DNA of 26,584 nucleotides from an uncultured Flavobacteriales bacterium. Its GTDB lineage: Bacteria; Bacteroidota; Bacteroidia; Flavobacteriales; BACL11. Positions 1-6,713 of this stretch are shown here, piece by piece. A model generated the notes under the pieces. It was not told the DNA's origin. It did no database searches and worked only from the letters and a program-made list of their open reading frames with translations. A program made the position numbers and the translations under genes. Where the stretch lies: NCBI GenBank assembly GCA_913047525.1, contig CAJWUS010000005.1, positions 1 through 26,584 of the forward strand. Reading direction: 5' to 3'. How positions within the stretch are numbered: the stretch's first letter is position 1; the number at the start of each line of letters is the position of its first letter.

Positions 1-741
1 TAAAGAGCCATTTACATAAGCAAATTCTCCACCTAAAATATTAGTTTCATCTACACTGTCAAAACTAACAGAAGTCAGGTTATTTCCTAAATGATTCTCG
101 GCTTTTGTAAAGAATCCATAAGTTTTTTCAGCATTTTTTCTGATACTATTTGCTACACCTAAATGTAATAATTTGTCATCATCATTCATAGCCAAATAAG
201 TAATTCTGGAAGTTATATTTACATTATTTGTAGATTCTTTATCATTTCCAAAGCTATCTCCCTCACGGAAAACACCAGTTTGTAAGGATATTTTTTCGCC
301 AAAAGTAGTGTGATACATGGCTCCAGAGTTTCTTTCTGAAGACATAGCAATTGCGAATGATCTTTCCATAAAAGTAATATATTTGCTAGAAGTAATCGCT
401 TCTAATCTTAACGGCTCTTTAAAGTGTCCTACTCTCAAATTTCCTTTAATTGGCAACTTGTTTAGTTCCATCCAAACATCTTTAAAAGCGATTTTTCCAC
501 CAGCAAAATCCAATTGTAATTTGTATTTTACATTTCCGTAAATTTTTCCAGAATTGTAAAATCTTACTCTTCTAAATTCTGTTCCTGACATCTGGGTTGC
601 AACATCATTTGTTGTGTTTTCCCAAACTGCCATATCGTACATAATTCTTCCTCCGAACTTTAGCTCTTTATCGGAAGATTGTGCATTAACAAATCCTATA
701 GTTAGGACTGTTAGACTAAGCGTTAAGATCTTTTGTCTCAT
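1..741 (-). CDS. Phosphate-selective porin (OprO/OprP-type), C-terminus outside window
   Basis: The minus strand reads open from an ATG at 741 to the left edge: 247 codons with no stop. Residues 1-20 (MRQKILTLSLTVLTIGFVNA) form a signal peptide, and mature protein would begin QSSDKE. The body is made of short alternating strands typical of an outer-membrane beta-barrel, for example the stretches FGGRIMYDMAVW, FRRVRFYNSGKIYG and YKLQLDFAGGKIAFKDVWME. The segment KGNLRVGHFKEPLRLEA resembles the conserved core of phosphate-selective porin O/P proteins (family knowledge). The protein should carry anions, probably phosphate, across the outer membrane. It starts 9 bp after the stop of a Na+/phosphate symporter on the same strand, which supports the phosphate role. 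The substrate is inferred and the C-terminal barrel is not visible. Confidence 0.8.
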   Translation of the reverse strand, partial: MRQKILTLSLTVLTIGFVNAQSSDKELKFGGRIMYDMAVWENTTNDVATQMSGTEFRRVRFYNSGKIYGNVKYKLQLDFAGGKIAFKDVWMELNKLPIKGNLRVGHFKEPLRLEAITSSKYITFMERSFAIAMSSERNSGAMYHTTFGEKISLQTGVFREGDSFGNDKESTNNVNITSRITYLAMNDDDKLLHLGVANSIRKNAEKTYGFFTKAENHLGNNLTSVSFDSVDETNILGGEFAYVNGSL

Positions 742-750
742 AATTCTTTT

Positions 751-2445
751 TTATTCTCCAATAATTGCTTCAGTAATGTTAAATACATGATCACCAATTT
801 TTTCCAAAGAGTGAATTAAATTAATATATATCATACCTGCTTGTATCTTTACCTCTCCTTTTTCTACTCTTTGCAAGTAATTTTTTCGTATCTTATTTCT
901 CATTGTATTAACAGTTATTTCTAATCTATCTGCTTTATCAATCGTAACTTGACTATAATTAGTTTTGAGATTTTTTTGCATGATGTTTAATGTATCATTT
1001 ACGGCGCCTATCATATCATCAAGCTGAATCTTCATTTCTGGTAAGAAGTTGACATTTTGCTCTTTTTTTCGGCTAATTTCAATTGACATTTGATAACAAA
1101 TATCGCCAATACGCTCCATGTCATTTATAATAGATATCATACTTCTGACCTTGATAGATGCTGAATCACTTAATTCTCCTTGAGATGCTTTGGCTAGATA
1201 ATCTGCTATTTCCACTTCCATTCTATCTGTTATATCTTCATACTTCTTTATACGAGATAGTTTATCTTGAATTTTCTTGCTATTAGTTTCTTCTAATAGT
1301 GCTGGCATAAAACTAAAAAGTTTTTGTACTCTTTCCCCAAATTTAACAACCTCCTTATTCGCTTCAACAATTGAAAGTTCAGTTGTGCTCATTAATCCAG
1401 TACCAATATGTTCTAGGTGAAACTCTTCATCCAATTCTCCTTTTGAGGGCTGCATTTTTATTACTATGCTACTAATTAAAGGGATAAATCCTACCATAAG
1501 TAATACATTAATAATATTAAAAGTAGTATGAAATATAGAAAGACCTATAGGTATCGCTACAGATTCACCTATAATATTTAGAGGTGACAGTTGCATATTC
1601 AAAACCATATAGTTGTCAATAGTTTCAACAAAGAAAGGTAAAGCTATAATCATCCAAATAACACCAAAAATATTAAATATAAAGTGCGCTCTTGCAGATC
1701 GTTTTGCATGCACATTACCTACCATTGCAGCTAAATTAGCGGTAATAGTAGTTCCAATATTTTCTCCTAACACCATAGCAGCTGCTAGTTCAAAAGGAAT
1801 ATAACCTTCATAACACATTACAAGAGTTAGAGCCATTGCGGCACTAGATGACTGCACCACTAAAGTTAGAATCGTTCCCACACCAATGAAAATTATTGTT
1901 GATAAATATCCCATATCGGCATAATTAGCTAAGAAACTTAAGAACTCAGGGTTTTGTTTAAGATCCGGAACAGAGTTTTTCAGTTCGTCAAGCCCCATAA
2001 AAAGTAATGCAAATCCAATGAATACTTCTGCCCATGATCTAATATTAGCTTTTGAAGCAAACATCATAGGAAATCCAATAGCAATAATTGGTAATGCTAT
2101 AGAGGATATTTTAACTTTAAATCCAAGGATAGCTATCAACCAAGCTGTAATTGTGGTCCCAATATTTGCCCCCATTATAACCCCTATAGATTCTACTAAA
2201 GAAAGCAGTCCTGCATTTACAAAACTTACTATCATTACAGTAGTTGCAGAGGAGGATTGCAAGAGTGCAGTAATTAAAAATCCAGTGGTTATTCCTAAAA
2301 ATCTATTAGAAGTCATTTTACTTAAAATGCTTCTCATTTTGCTCCCTGCTACCTTTTGTATTCCATCACTCATTATCTTCATTCCAAAAATGAAAAACCC
2401 GAGCGCTCCTATAAGCTGTAATAATTCAAAAATTCCAAATTCCAT
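751..2445 (-). CDS. Na+/phosphate cotransporter family protein with PhoU-like C-terminal domain
   Basis: This 564-residue inner-membrane protein has the two inverted repeats of the Na/Pi cotransporter family. Each repeat carries a QSSS motif (residues 63-66 and 198-201) followed by a glycine-rich GANIGTT (92-98) or GENIGTT (227-233). Hydrophobic segments fill residues 1-330. From about 350 to the end the sequence is soluble and helical, with the shape of a PhoU-like domain that in this family is thought to sense or regulate phosphate flux. The protein should import phosphate driven by sodium. ATG at 2445 is the natural start and lies about 25 bp after a TAAATTTG promoter element. The porin gene follows 9 bp downstream, so the two are probably co-transcribed. 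Direction of transport is inferred from homology only. Confidence 0.9.
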   Translation of the reverse strand: MEFGIFELLQLIGALGFFIFGMKIMSDGIQKVAGSKMRSILSKMTSNRFLGITTGFLITALLQSSSATTVMIVSFVNAGLLSLVESIGVIMGANIGTTITAWLIAILGFKVKISSIALPIIAIGFPMMFASKANIRSWAEVFIGFALLFMGLDELKNSVPDLKQNPEFLSFLANYADMGYLSTIIFIGVGTILTLVVQSSSAAMALTLVMCYEGYIPFELAAAMVLGENIGTTITANLAAMVGNVHAKRSARAHFIFNIFGVIWMIIALPFFVETIDNYMVLNMQLSPLNIIGESVAIPIGLSIFHTTFNIINVLLMVGFIPLISSIVIKMQPSKGELDEEFHLEHIGTGLMSTTELSIVEANKEVVKFGERVQKLFSFMPALLEETNSKKIQDKLSRIKKYEDITDRMEVEIADYLAKASQGELSDSASIKVRSMISIINDMERIGDICYQMSIEISRKKEQNVNFLPEMKIQLDDMIGAVNDTLNIMQKNLKTNYSQVTIDKADRLEITVNTMRNKIRKNYLQRVEKGEVKIQAGMIYINLIHSLEKIGDHVFNITEAIIGE

Positions 2446-2469
2446 ATTTATCGCTTTCTATTTTGGTTG

Positions 2470-2477
2470 CAAATTTA
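2470..2477 (-). promoter_or_regulatory. Candidate -7 element of the Na/Pi symporter-porin operon
   Basis: On the minus strand the bases read TAAATTTG, an exact match to the TAnnTTTG -7 element of Bacteroidota primary sigma factor promoters. It sits 24 bp before the symporter ATG. No good -33 TTTG was found at the usual spacing, so the call rests on one element. Confidence 0.45.
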
Positions 2478-2491
2478 TACTTTTTCTACTT

Positions 2492-2510
2492 TTTGATTAA
2501 AAAAATCAAA
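2492..2510. repeat. Perfect 7-bp inverted repeat between glycosyltransferase and symporter genes
   Basis: TTTGATT (2492-2498) and AATCAAA (2504-2510) are perfect inverted repeats around five A. The structure lies just past the stop of the glycosyltransferase gene and upstream of the candidate symporter promoter. It has no T-run after the stem on the minus strand, so it is a poor terminator. It could be a regulator site or an accident of AT-rich DNA. Confidence 0.3.
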
Positions 2511-2518
2511 TAACTTTC

Positions 2519-3577
2519 TCATGATTTACTAAAAGGGGAAAACAACTCTTCCCAGGTTGTATTATTATTTACTGTATTTGTAAATCCTGTAAAAGCAATA
2601 CTCTTATCCAATGCAGTTTGCAAATCAAAATCACTTTGATTTTGAGCAAAACAAATTCCTTTTCGCATAAAGTTCTTTACTAAGTATTCTTGTTCAGTTT
2701 GTCCAGGAGTTGGAATAAAAATTGCCTTTTTGCCCAGCTTTGCTAAATCCATTATAGTGGAATAACCAGGCCTGCAAATAATAAGATCAGATTGCAAAAT
2801 AGTAGTATTTAGATCTTTTGCATTAAGATGTGACTTAATCGTTAAATTTCCTAATTGCTCACTAGTACTCAATTCCGGTTTTCCCAAAACAATTATGGAT
2901 TTTTCTTCTCTGCTCTTCAGAGCTTCTATTAATCCTTTCTCCAAAATTGTTCTTTGAGGTTCAGGTCCAGAAACAAGTGCTAAAAGATCATACTTCCTTT
3001 CTTCTTCACGCTTTTTAAAACGAGATTGAACTCCTATATATAAGCTGTTATTGGGTAATAATTTTGGCTTGGAAAGACTCCCTGCTAGATTCTCTTTTTC
3101 ACCATCCATTATCCAACAAACATCAAATTTATTAATGTATTTGTAGTTGAGCTTTCTTATTTCATCAGAAAAATAGGGGCTTTGTATTTGTAATTGATGA
3201 GTAACGAAAACAGAAGGCACTTTTGTAGTAAATAAGCCAAATCGGTTGTCTGAGATTACCCCATCAATCTCATACTCTTTTACAATTTGCTTTATAGTTT
3301 GATTTTCTTTATTTATACTCCATAATAGCTTTGGTATTTGTAAAAGCATACTTACACTCATAGGTAGATAAGTATGGTATTTAATATTGTAGCCACTAAA
3401 ACGAACCATCTCTAAATTCGGAAATTCTGTACTTAATAAATGTAGTGGGCGCCCATCAGCAGCTAAAACTACTTCAAAGTTTTGTGAAATTAAAGCATTT
3501 ATAATAGGGATGCATCTTGTAGCATGCCCGATTCCCCAATCTAGTGGCGCAACTAAGATTCTTTTTTTCGATTTCAC
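2519..3577 (-). CDS. MurG-like GT-B glycosyltransferase family protein
   Basis: A 352-residue protein if translation begins at GTG 3577. The N-terminus RILVAPLDWGIGHATR (6-21) is the first Rossmann strand with the GxGHxxR loop seen in GT28/MurG-like GT-B enzymes. VSGPEPQRT (202-209 region) opens the second lobe, and RPGYSTIMDLAKLGKKAI with the following PTPGQTEQE (269-297) matches the nucleotide-sugar binding region. An upstream in-frame ATG at 3694 exists, but it would overlap trmB by 67 bp and adds 39 residues unlike the family, so the GTG is preferred. Acceptor and sugar are unknown; it is not MurG itself, which is encoded at 18548. No signal peptide or membrane segment is seen, so it is cytoplasmic or peripheral. 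It may act on a glycolipid or surface polysaccharide, but nothing nearby shows which. Confidence 0.75.
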   Translation of the reverse strand: MKSKKRILVAPLDWGIGHATRCIPIINALISQNFEVVLAADGRPLHLLSTEFPNLEMVRFSGYNIKYHTYLPMSVSMLLQIPKLLWSINKENQTIKQIVKEYEIDGVISDNRFGLFTTKVPSVFVTHQLQIQSPYFSDEIRKLNYKYINKFDVCWIMDGEKENLAGSLSKPKLLPNNSLYIGVQSRFKKREEERKYDLLALVSGPEPQRTILEKGLIEALKSREEKSIIVLGKPELSTSEQLGNLTIKSHLNAKDLNTTILQSDLIICRPGYSTIMDLAKLGKKAIFIPTPGQTEQEYLVKNFMRKGICFAQNQSDFDLQTALDKSIAFTGFTNTVNNNTTWEELFSPFSKS

Positions 3578-3602
3578 AGGCCGAAAATACTTAAAACACT
3601 CG

Positions 3603-3610
3603 TACTTTTG
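3603..3610 (+). promoter_or_regulatory. Candidate -7 element for trmB
   Basis: TACTTTTG matches TAnnTTTG exactly and ends 17 bp before the TTG start of trmB, giving a leader of roughly a dozen bases. No TTTG is present at the expected -33 position. The 50-bp region must also hold the promoter of the divergent glycosyltransferase, for which no clear element was seen. Confidence 0.45.
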
Positions 3611-3627
3611 TATTATACTATTAGGTT

Positions 3628-4296
3628 TTGGCAAAAAATAAATTAAAAAAATTCGCTCAAATGAAGGATTACAATCATGTGATTGAACCATCACTAGATG
3701 AATTAAAAGCAGGATTAGCGCTAAAAGGAAAATGGAGAAAGGACTTCTTCAGAAATAATAATCCTTTGGTACTGGAACTTGGATGTGGCATGGGTGAATA
3801 TAGCGTAGGGTTGGCTGAAAAATATCCTGAAAAAAATTTCCTAGGAATCGATATTAAAGGTGCTAGAATTTGGCAAGGAGCTACTGAATCATTAGAGAAA
3901 GGAATGAAGAATGTGGGGTTTCTGCGCATTAGAATTGATTGGATTGAAATGTGTTTTGCAAAAACGGAAGTAGATGAAATTTGGATGACCTTTCCCGATC
4001 CTCAGCTTAAAAAAAGGAGAGGAGCTAAGCGGCTGACTCATCCAGGATTTTTAAAACGTTATAAAAAGATCTTAAAAGAAGGTGCTCCTATTCATTTAAA
4101 AACGGACAGCCAATTTTTGCATGGTTTTACACTGGGCGTTATTACTGGTGAAAATCATATTTTAGAAGATGCAACAGAGGATTTATATAATTCAAATCAG
4201 CAAAGAGAACATATGGAGATTAAAACACATTATGAGAAAATTTTCTTTAAAAAAGGATTACCGATTACTTATTTGAGGTTTAAATTGAATTATTAA
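3628..4296 (+). CDS. trmB: tRNA (guanine-N7-)-methyltransferase TrmB
   Basis: TrmB methylates N7 of G46 in the variable loop of many tRNAs using S-adenosylmethionine. In this 222-residue protein the SAM-binding motif LELGCGMGEYS spans 49-59, with the acidic ribose-binding residue in FLGIDIKG (71-78). The family signature follows as FPDPQLKKRRGAKRL (122-136), equivalent to the FPDPWPKKRHHKRRL of well-studied TrmB proteins. The start is TTG at 3628. It is preferred over the internal ATG at 3661 because the first residues (AKNKLKKFA) match the GKNKL-type N-terminus I recall for Bacteroidota TrmB and because a promoter element lies at the right distance. Length is normal. The gene is divergent from the glycosyltransferase and is followed by a gene remnant. 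Confidence 0.93.
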   Translation: MAKNKLKKFAQMKDYNHVIEPSLDELKAGLALKGKWRKDFFRNNNPLVLELGCGMGEYSVGLAEKYPEKNFLGIDIKGARIWQGATESLEKGMKNVGFLRIRIDWIEMCFAKTEVDEIWMTFPDPQLKKRRGAKRLTHPGFLKRYKKILKEGAPIHLKTDSQFLHGFTLGVITGENHILEDATEDLYNSNQQREHMEIKTHYEKIFFKKGLPITYLRFKLNY

Positions 4297-4390
4297 GCAA
4301 GGTCTTTTAGAAAATGAGGGTGTTGAAATTAAAAACAACCAAATTGTTGATTTGAAAAAATACGTGTGGGAGCCAAAAAATGCTTTGTAG
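4289..4390 (+). pseudogene. C-terminal remnant of an MGMT-family (alkyltransferase-like) gene
   Basis: After an in-frame stop at 4286-4288, one reading frame runs to TAG 4388-4390. It encodes IIKQGLLENEGVEIKNNQIV and then DLKKYVWEPKNAL. This resembles the last 30 residues of bacterial alkyltransferase-like proteins (MGMT DNA-binding domain family), whose tails read like LLExEGIxVENxxIxDFKxxFWDP (pattern from memory). No start codon or upstream domain remains: the PCHRV-type active region and DNA-binding helix are missing, and the fragment begins within the last codons of trmB. From memory, a full-length MGMT-family gene often sits between trmB and mrp in flavobacteria. The simplest reading is a deletion of about 80 codons from the 5' part of such a gene. 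It is too short to be a functional gene. Confidence 0.65.
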
Positions 4391-4429
4391 TTTTTGTATC
4401 TAAAATTATAGCATTATCAGATTTTCACA

Positions 4430-4460
4430 TTGTTACATTAGTACATTAGTTGTATCTTTG
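4430..4460 (+). promoter_or_regulatory. Bacteroidota-type promoter upstream of mrp
   Basis: TTG at 4430-4432 and TATCTTTG at 4453-4460 match the -33 (TTTG-like) and -7 (TAnnTTTG) elements with a 20-bp spacer. The ATG of the Mrp gene follows 17 bp after the -7 element. The spacer holds a tandem 8-bp repeat, TACATTAG twice at 4434-4449. This is the best-formed promoter in the window and would drive mrp-nfu. Confidence 0.65.
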
Positions 4461-4477
4461 TATGCTTAAATTTTACA

Positions 4478-5599
4478 ATGAAGCTAACTAAACAGCAAAT
4501 AGAACAGGCCCTATCACACATTACACTACCTAATGAAGAGCAAAATATTATTGAAAGTGGTGCTATAAAAAACATTCAGATTTTTGGAAAAGATGTAGAG
4601 CTAGATGTAGAGATTCAAAATCCTACTTTGCAATACAAGAAAAAAGTAGAAGTAGATTGCATGAAAGCGATACACGATTATGCTTATGAAAAATCAGCTG
4701 TAAGAGTGAATTTGATTATTAACTCTCCTGAAAAAGCAACTCAAATAAAGGGTAATGCCATTCCTAATGTAAAAAACATTATTGCAGTTTCTTCCGGAAA
4801 AGGTGGGGTTGGGAAATCAACTATTACAGCAAATTTGGCTGTCGGATTGGCTCAACTTGGGAATAAAGTTGGGATTGTAGATGCAGATATTTACGGACCA
4901 TCTATGCCCATGATGTTTGATTTAGAAGGGGCTGTTCCACAAGGAATTGATGTAGATGGAAGAACAAAAATGAAGCCAATTGAGAGCTATGGCGTAAGAT
5001 TACTTTCTATTGGTTTTTTCGCACAAGCTCAGCAAGCAGTAGTTTGGAGAGGGCCAATGGCATCAAAAGCATTAAATCAACTTATTTGGGATGGACATTG
5101 GAGAGAGCTGGATTATCTAATTATTGATTTGCCACCGGGAACAGGTGATATACATTTGTCTTTGGTGCAATCTATTCCTTTAACCGGGGCAATTGTAGTT
5201 AGTACACCTCAGCCTATTGCTTTGGCTGATGCCAGAAAAGGGGTTGACATGTTCAAGATGGAAAGCATTAATGTTCCCGTTCTTGGAATTATTGAAAATA
5301 TGGCCTATTTCTCTCCTGAGGACATGCCAGACAAAAAATATTATATCTTTGGAAAAGAAGGAGCAAAAGAATTGGCCGAGCAAATGGATATTAAATTATT
5401 GGCAGAAATACCAATTGTACAATCGGTAAGAGAGGCGGCAGATGCAGGCAGACCAGCTATTTTACAAAACGATACTTCAATTGCAAAATCATTTATAACT
5501 TTGGCAAAAAATGTAATTGCTGTAATTGAGAAAAGAAATACTAACATTAAACCAACTCAGGTAGTTAAAACAACCCATTCAAAGGGTTGTTCAAATTAA
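4478..5599 (+). CDS. Mrp/NBP35 (ApbC) family P-loop ATPase, Fe-S cluster carrier
   Basis: Mrp/NBP35 proteins bind and transfer iron-sulfur clusters in an ATP-dependent manner. In this 373-residue protein the first 90 residues form a MIP18/DUF59-type domain. The ATPase follows, with deviant Walker A GKGGVGKS at 107-114 and VGIVDADIYGPSMP just after it, then the switch region LIIDLPPGTGD. In many Mrp proteins a CxxC after ENMSYF holds the bridging cluster; here the segment reads ENMAYFSPEDMPDKKYYIFG with no cysteine. The C-terminus SKGCSN has one cysteine. To my knowledge this pattern is usual for Bacteroidota homologues. The gene has its own promoter and is followed 10 bp later by nfu, so the two are likely co-transcribed and act together in cluster delivery. 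Confidence 0.92.
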   Translation: MKLTKQQIEQALSHITLPNEEQNIIESGAIKNIQIFGKDVELDVEIQNPTLQYKKKVEVDCMKAIHDYAYEKSAVRVNLIINSPEKATQIKGNAIPNVKNIIAVSSGKGGVGKSTITANLAVGLAQLGNKVGIVDADIYGPSMPMMFDLEGAVPQGIDVDGRTKMKPIESYGVRLLSIGFFAQAQQAVVWRGPMASKALNQLIWDGHWRELDYLIIDLPPGTGDIHLSLVQSIPLTGAIVVSTPQPIALADARKGVDMFKMESINVPVLGIIENMAYFSPEDMPDKKYYIFGKEGAKELAEQMDIKLLAEIPIVQSVREAADAGRPAILQNDTSIAKSFITLAKNVIAVIEKRNTNIKPTQVVKTTHSKGCSN

Positions 5600-5609
5600 A
5601 AGGGAAATT

Positions 5610-5864
5610 ATGGGAATAATTACAGATAGGGAATTACTTAGTAAAATTGAAGGAGCATTAGATGAGGTTCGCCCTTACTTAGAAGCTGATGGTGGGGATA
5701 TTAATTTGGTTGAGGTTACTAATGACATGGTGGTAAAAGTGAAACTTATGGGAGCTTGTAGTAGTTGTAATGTGAGTATGATGACCATGAAATCTGGAGT
5801 GGAGCAAGCAATAAAACGAGCTGTTCCAGAAATAAAAGAAGTAATAGATATTACTAGTTTATAG
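5610..5864 (+). CDS. NFU-type iron-sulfur scaffold/carrier protein (NifU C-terminal domain)
   Basis: This 84-residue protein is a stand-alone NifU C-terminal (NFU) domain. Its cluster-binding motif is CSSC at 50-53, within GACSSCNVSMMTMKSGVE. The segment EVRPYLEADGGDINLVEV (19-36) is the conserved first half of the fold. Such proteins hold a labile [4Fe-4S] cluster between two subunits and pass it to target enzymes. The length is normal for the short form, with no SufE or IscU part. It lies 10 bp after mrp on the same strand, which supports a joint role. Its stop codon is only 2 bp from that of nadE on the other strand, and no hairpin terminator is visible between them. Confidence 0.92.
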   Translation: MGIITDRELLSKIEGALDEVRPYLEADGGDINLVEVTNDMVVKVKLMGACSSCNVSMMTMKSGVEQAIKRAVPEIKEVIDITSL

Positions 5865-5866
5865 TA

Positions 5867-6682
5867 TTATCTTAATTTTTCAGGGATACTACAAACTGGA
5901 ATTTCCTTCATTTTATGCGAATTAACTTCTCGGAGGCTTTTATAAATAGCCAAAACTTCTTTCTCTCTTGCAGTAATGTTATTGTTGTTTTCTGAATAAC
6001 GCATGGCCCATTCCAGTTCTGGATAAGTAGCGCCAATTTGATCTTCATCCGTTCTGTCATCATTCCAAAGCCCATCAGTTGGACGAGCAGCTTGTATGTC
6101 CTCAATAATATTTAACTTTTTCCCCAATGTAAAAATTTCCGATTTTGTTAAATCGGCAATAGGGCTCAGATCTACTCCTCCATCTCCATATTTTGTAAAA
6201 AATCCAATTCCGAAATCTTCTACTTTATTGCCAGTTCCAAGCACCAAATAATTATTTAGTTGAGCAAAATAATAAAGAGTAGTCATTCTGATTCTTGCGC
6301 GAGTATTAATAAGTGCTCTTTCTGCCGTTTCTTCTGTTTTGATTTCAGGCATTAGTTTTATAAATGAATCAAAAATGGCGGTAAGATCTGTTTCAATTGC
6401 ACTTATATTAGGATACTCTTTTTGTAACCAATTTACATGTTTATTTGCCCTTTCTACTTGTGCGGCACTTTGGTGTATTGGCATTTCAACACATAGTATT
6501 GGAAGGTTAGTTTTTGCTCCTAATACGGAAGTTACAGCAGAATCAATCCCCCCTGAAATACCAATTACAAACCCTTTTGTTTTCGATAAGTTAGAATATT
6601 GTTTGAGCCAGCTAACAATATGTTTGATTATTTTTTCTTCTTTCACAAAATATGTTTTCGCAAAAGTAATTATTGTTTTCAT
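5867..6682 (-). CDS. nadE: NH3-dependent NAD+ synthetase
   Basis: NadE makes NAD from deamido-NAD, ATP and ammonia in the cytoplasm. With the start at ATG 6682 the protein has 271 residues, normal for the ammonia-dependent form without a glutaminase domain. The N-type ATP pyrophosphatase loop is SGGIDSA at 43-49. Other family blocks are LGTGNKVEDFGIGFFTKYGD, GGVDLSPIADLTKSE and RPTDGLWNDDRTDEDQIG, covering the deamido-NAD and magnesium sites. An in-frame ATG at 6784 would add 34 residues, overlap gldB and include no conserved sequence, so it is rejected. The gene is divergent from gldB and convergent with nfu. A nadE-gldB-gldC neighbourhood is, as far as I recall, common in flavobacteria. Confidence 0.94.
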   Translation of the reverse strand: MKTIITFAKTYFVKEEKIIKHIVSWLKQYSNLSKTKGFVIGISGGIDSAVTSVLGAKTNLPILCVEMPIHQSAAQVERANKHVNWLQKEYPNISAIETDLTAIFDSFIKLMPEIKTEETAERALINTRARIRMTTLYYFAQLNNYLVLGTGNKVEDFGIGFFTKYGDGGVDLSPIADLTKSEIFTLGKKLNIIEDIQAARPTDGLWNDDRTDEDQIGATYPELEWAMRYSENNNNITAREKEVLAIYKSLREVNSHKMKEIPVCSIPEKLR

Positions 6683-6700
6683 TAAAACTAAATAGATTCT

Positions 6701-6708
6701 TAATTTTG
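6701..6708 (+). promoter_or_regulatory. Candidate -7 element for gldB-gldC
   Basis: TAATTTTG matches TAnnTTTG exactly but ends only 5 bp before the gldB ATG at 6714. If used, transcription would begin at or next to the start codon, giving a nearly leaderless mRNA. A TTTTC at 6676-6680 is the only -33-like sequence at proper spacing, and it is imperfect. Confidence 0.4.
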
Positions 6709-6713
6709 CAAAT

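Noticed and set aside
2018..2500. 160-codon plus-strand frame opposite the Na/Pi symporter
   Set aside because: Its hydrophobic composition mirrors the antisense of membrane helices, and the minus-strand gene has clear family motifs.
3578..3694. Upstream extension of the glycosyltransferase reading frame to an ATG at 3694
   Set aside because: It would overlap trmB by 67 bp and the added residues look unlike the family; the conserved first strand begins right after the GTG at 3577.
4462..4491. Nine-codon ATG-led frame overlapping the mrp start, considered as a leader peptide
   Set aside because: The ATG lies immediately after the -7 element and is probably upstream of the transcription start.
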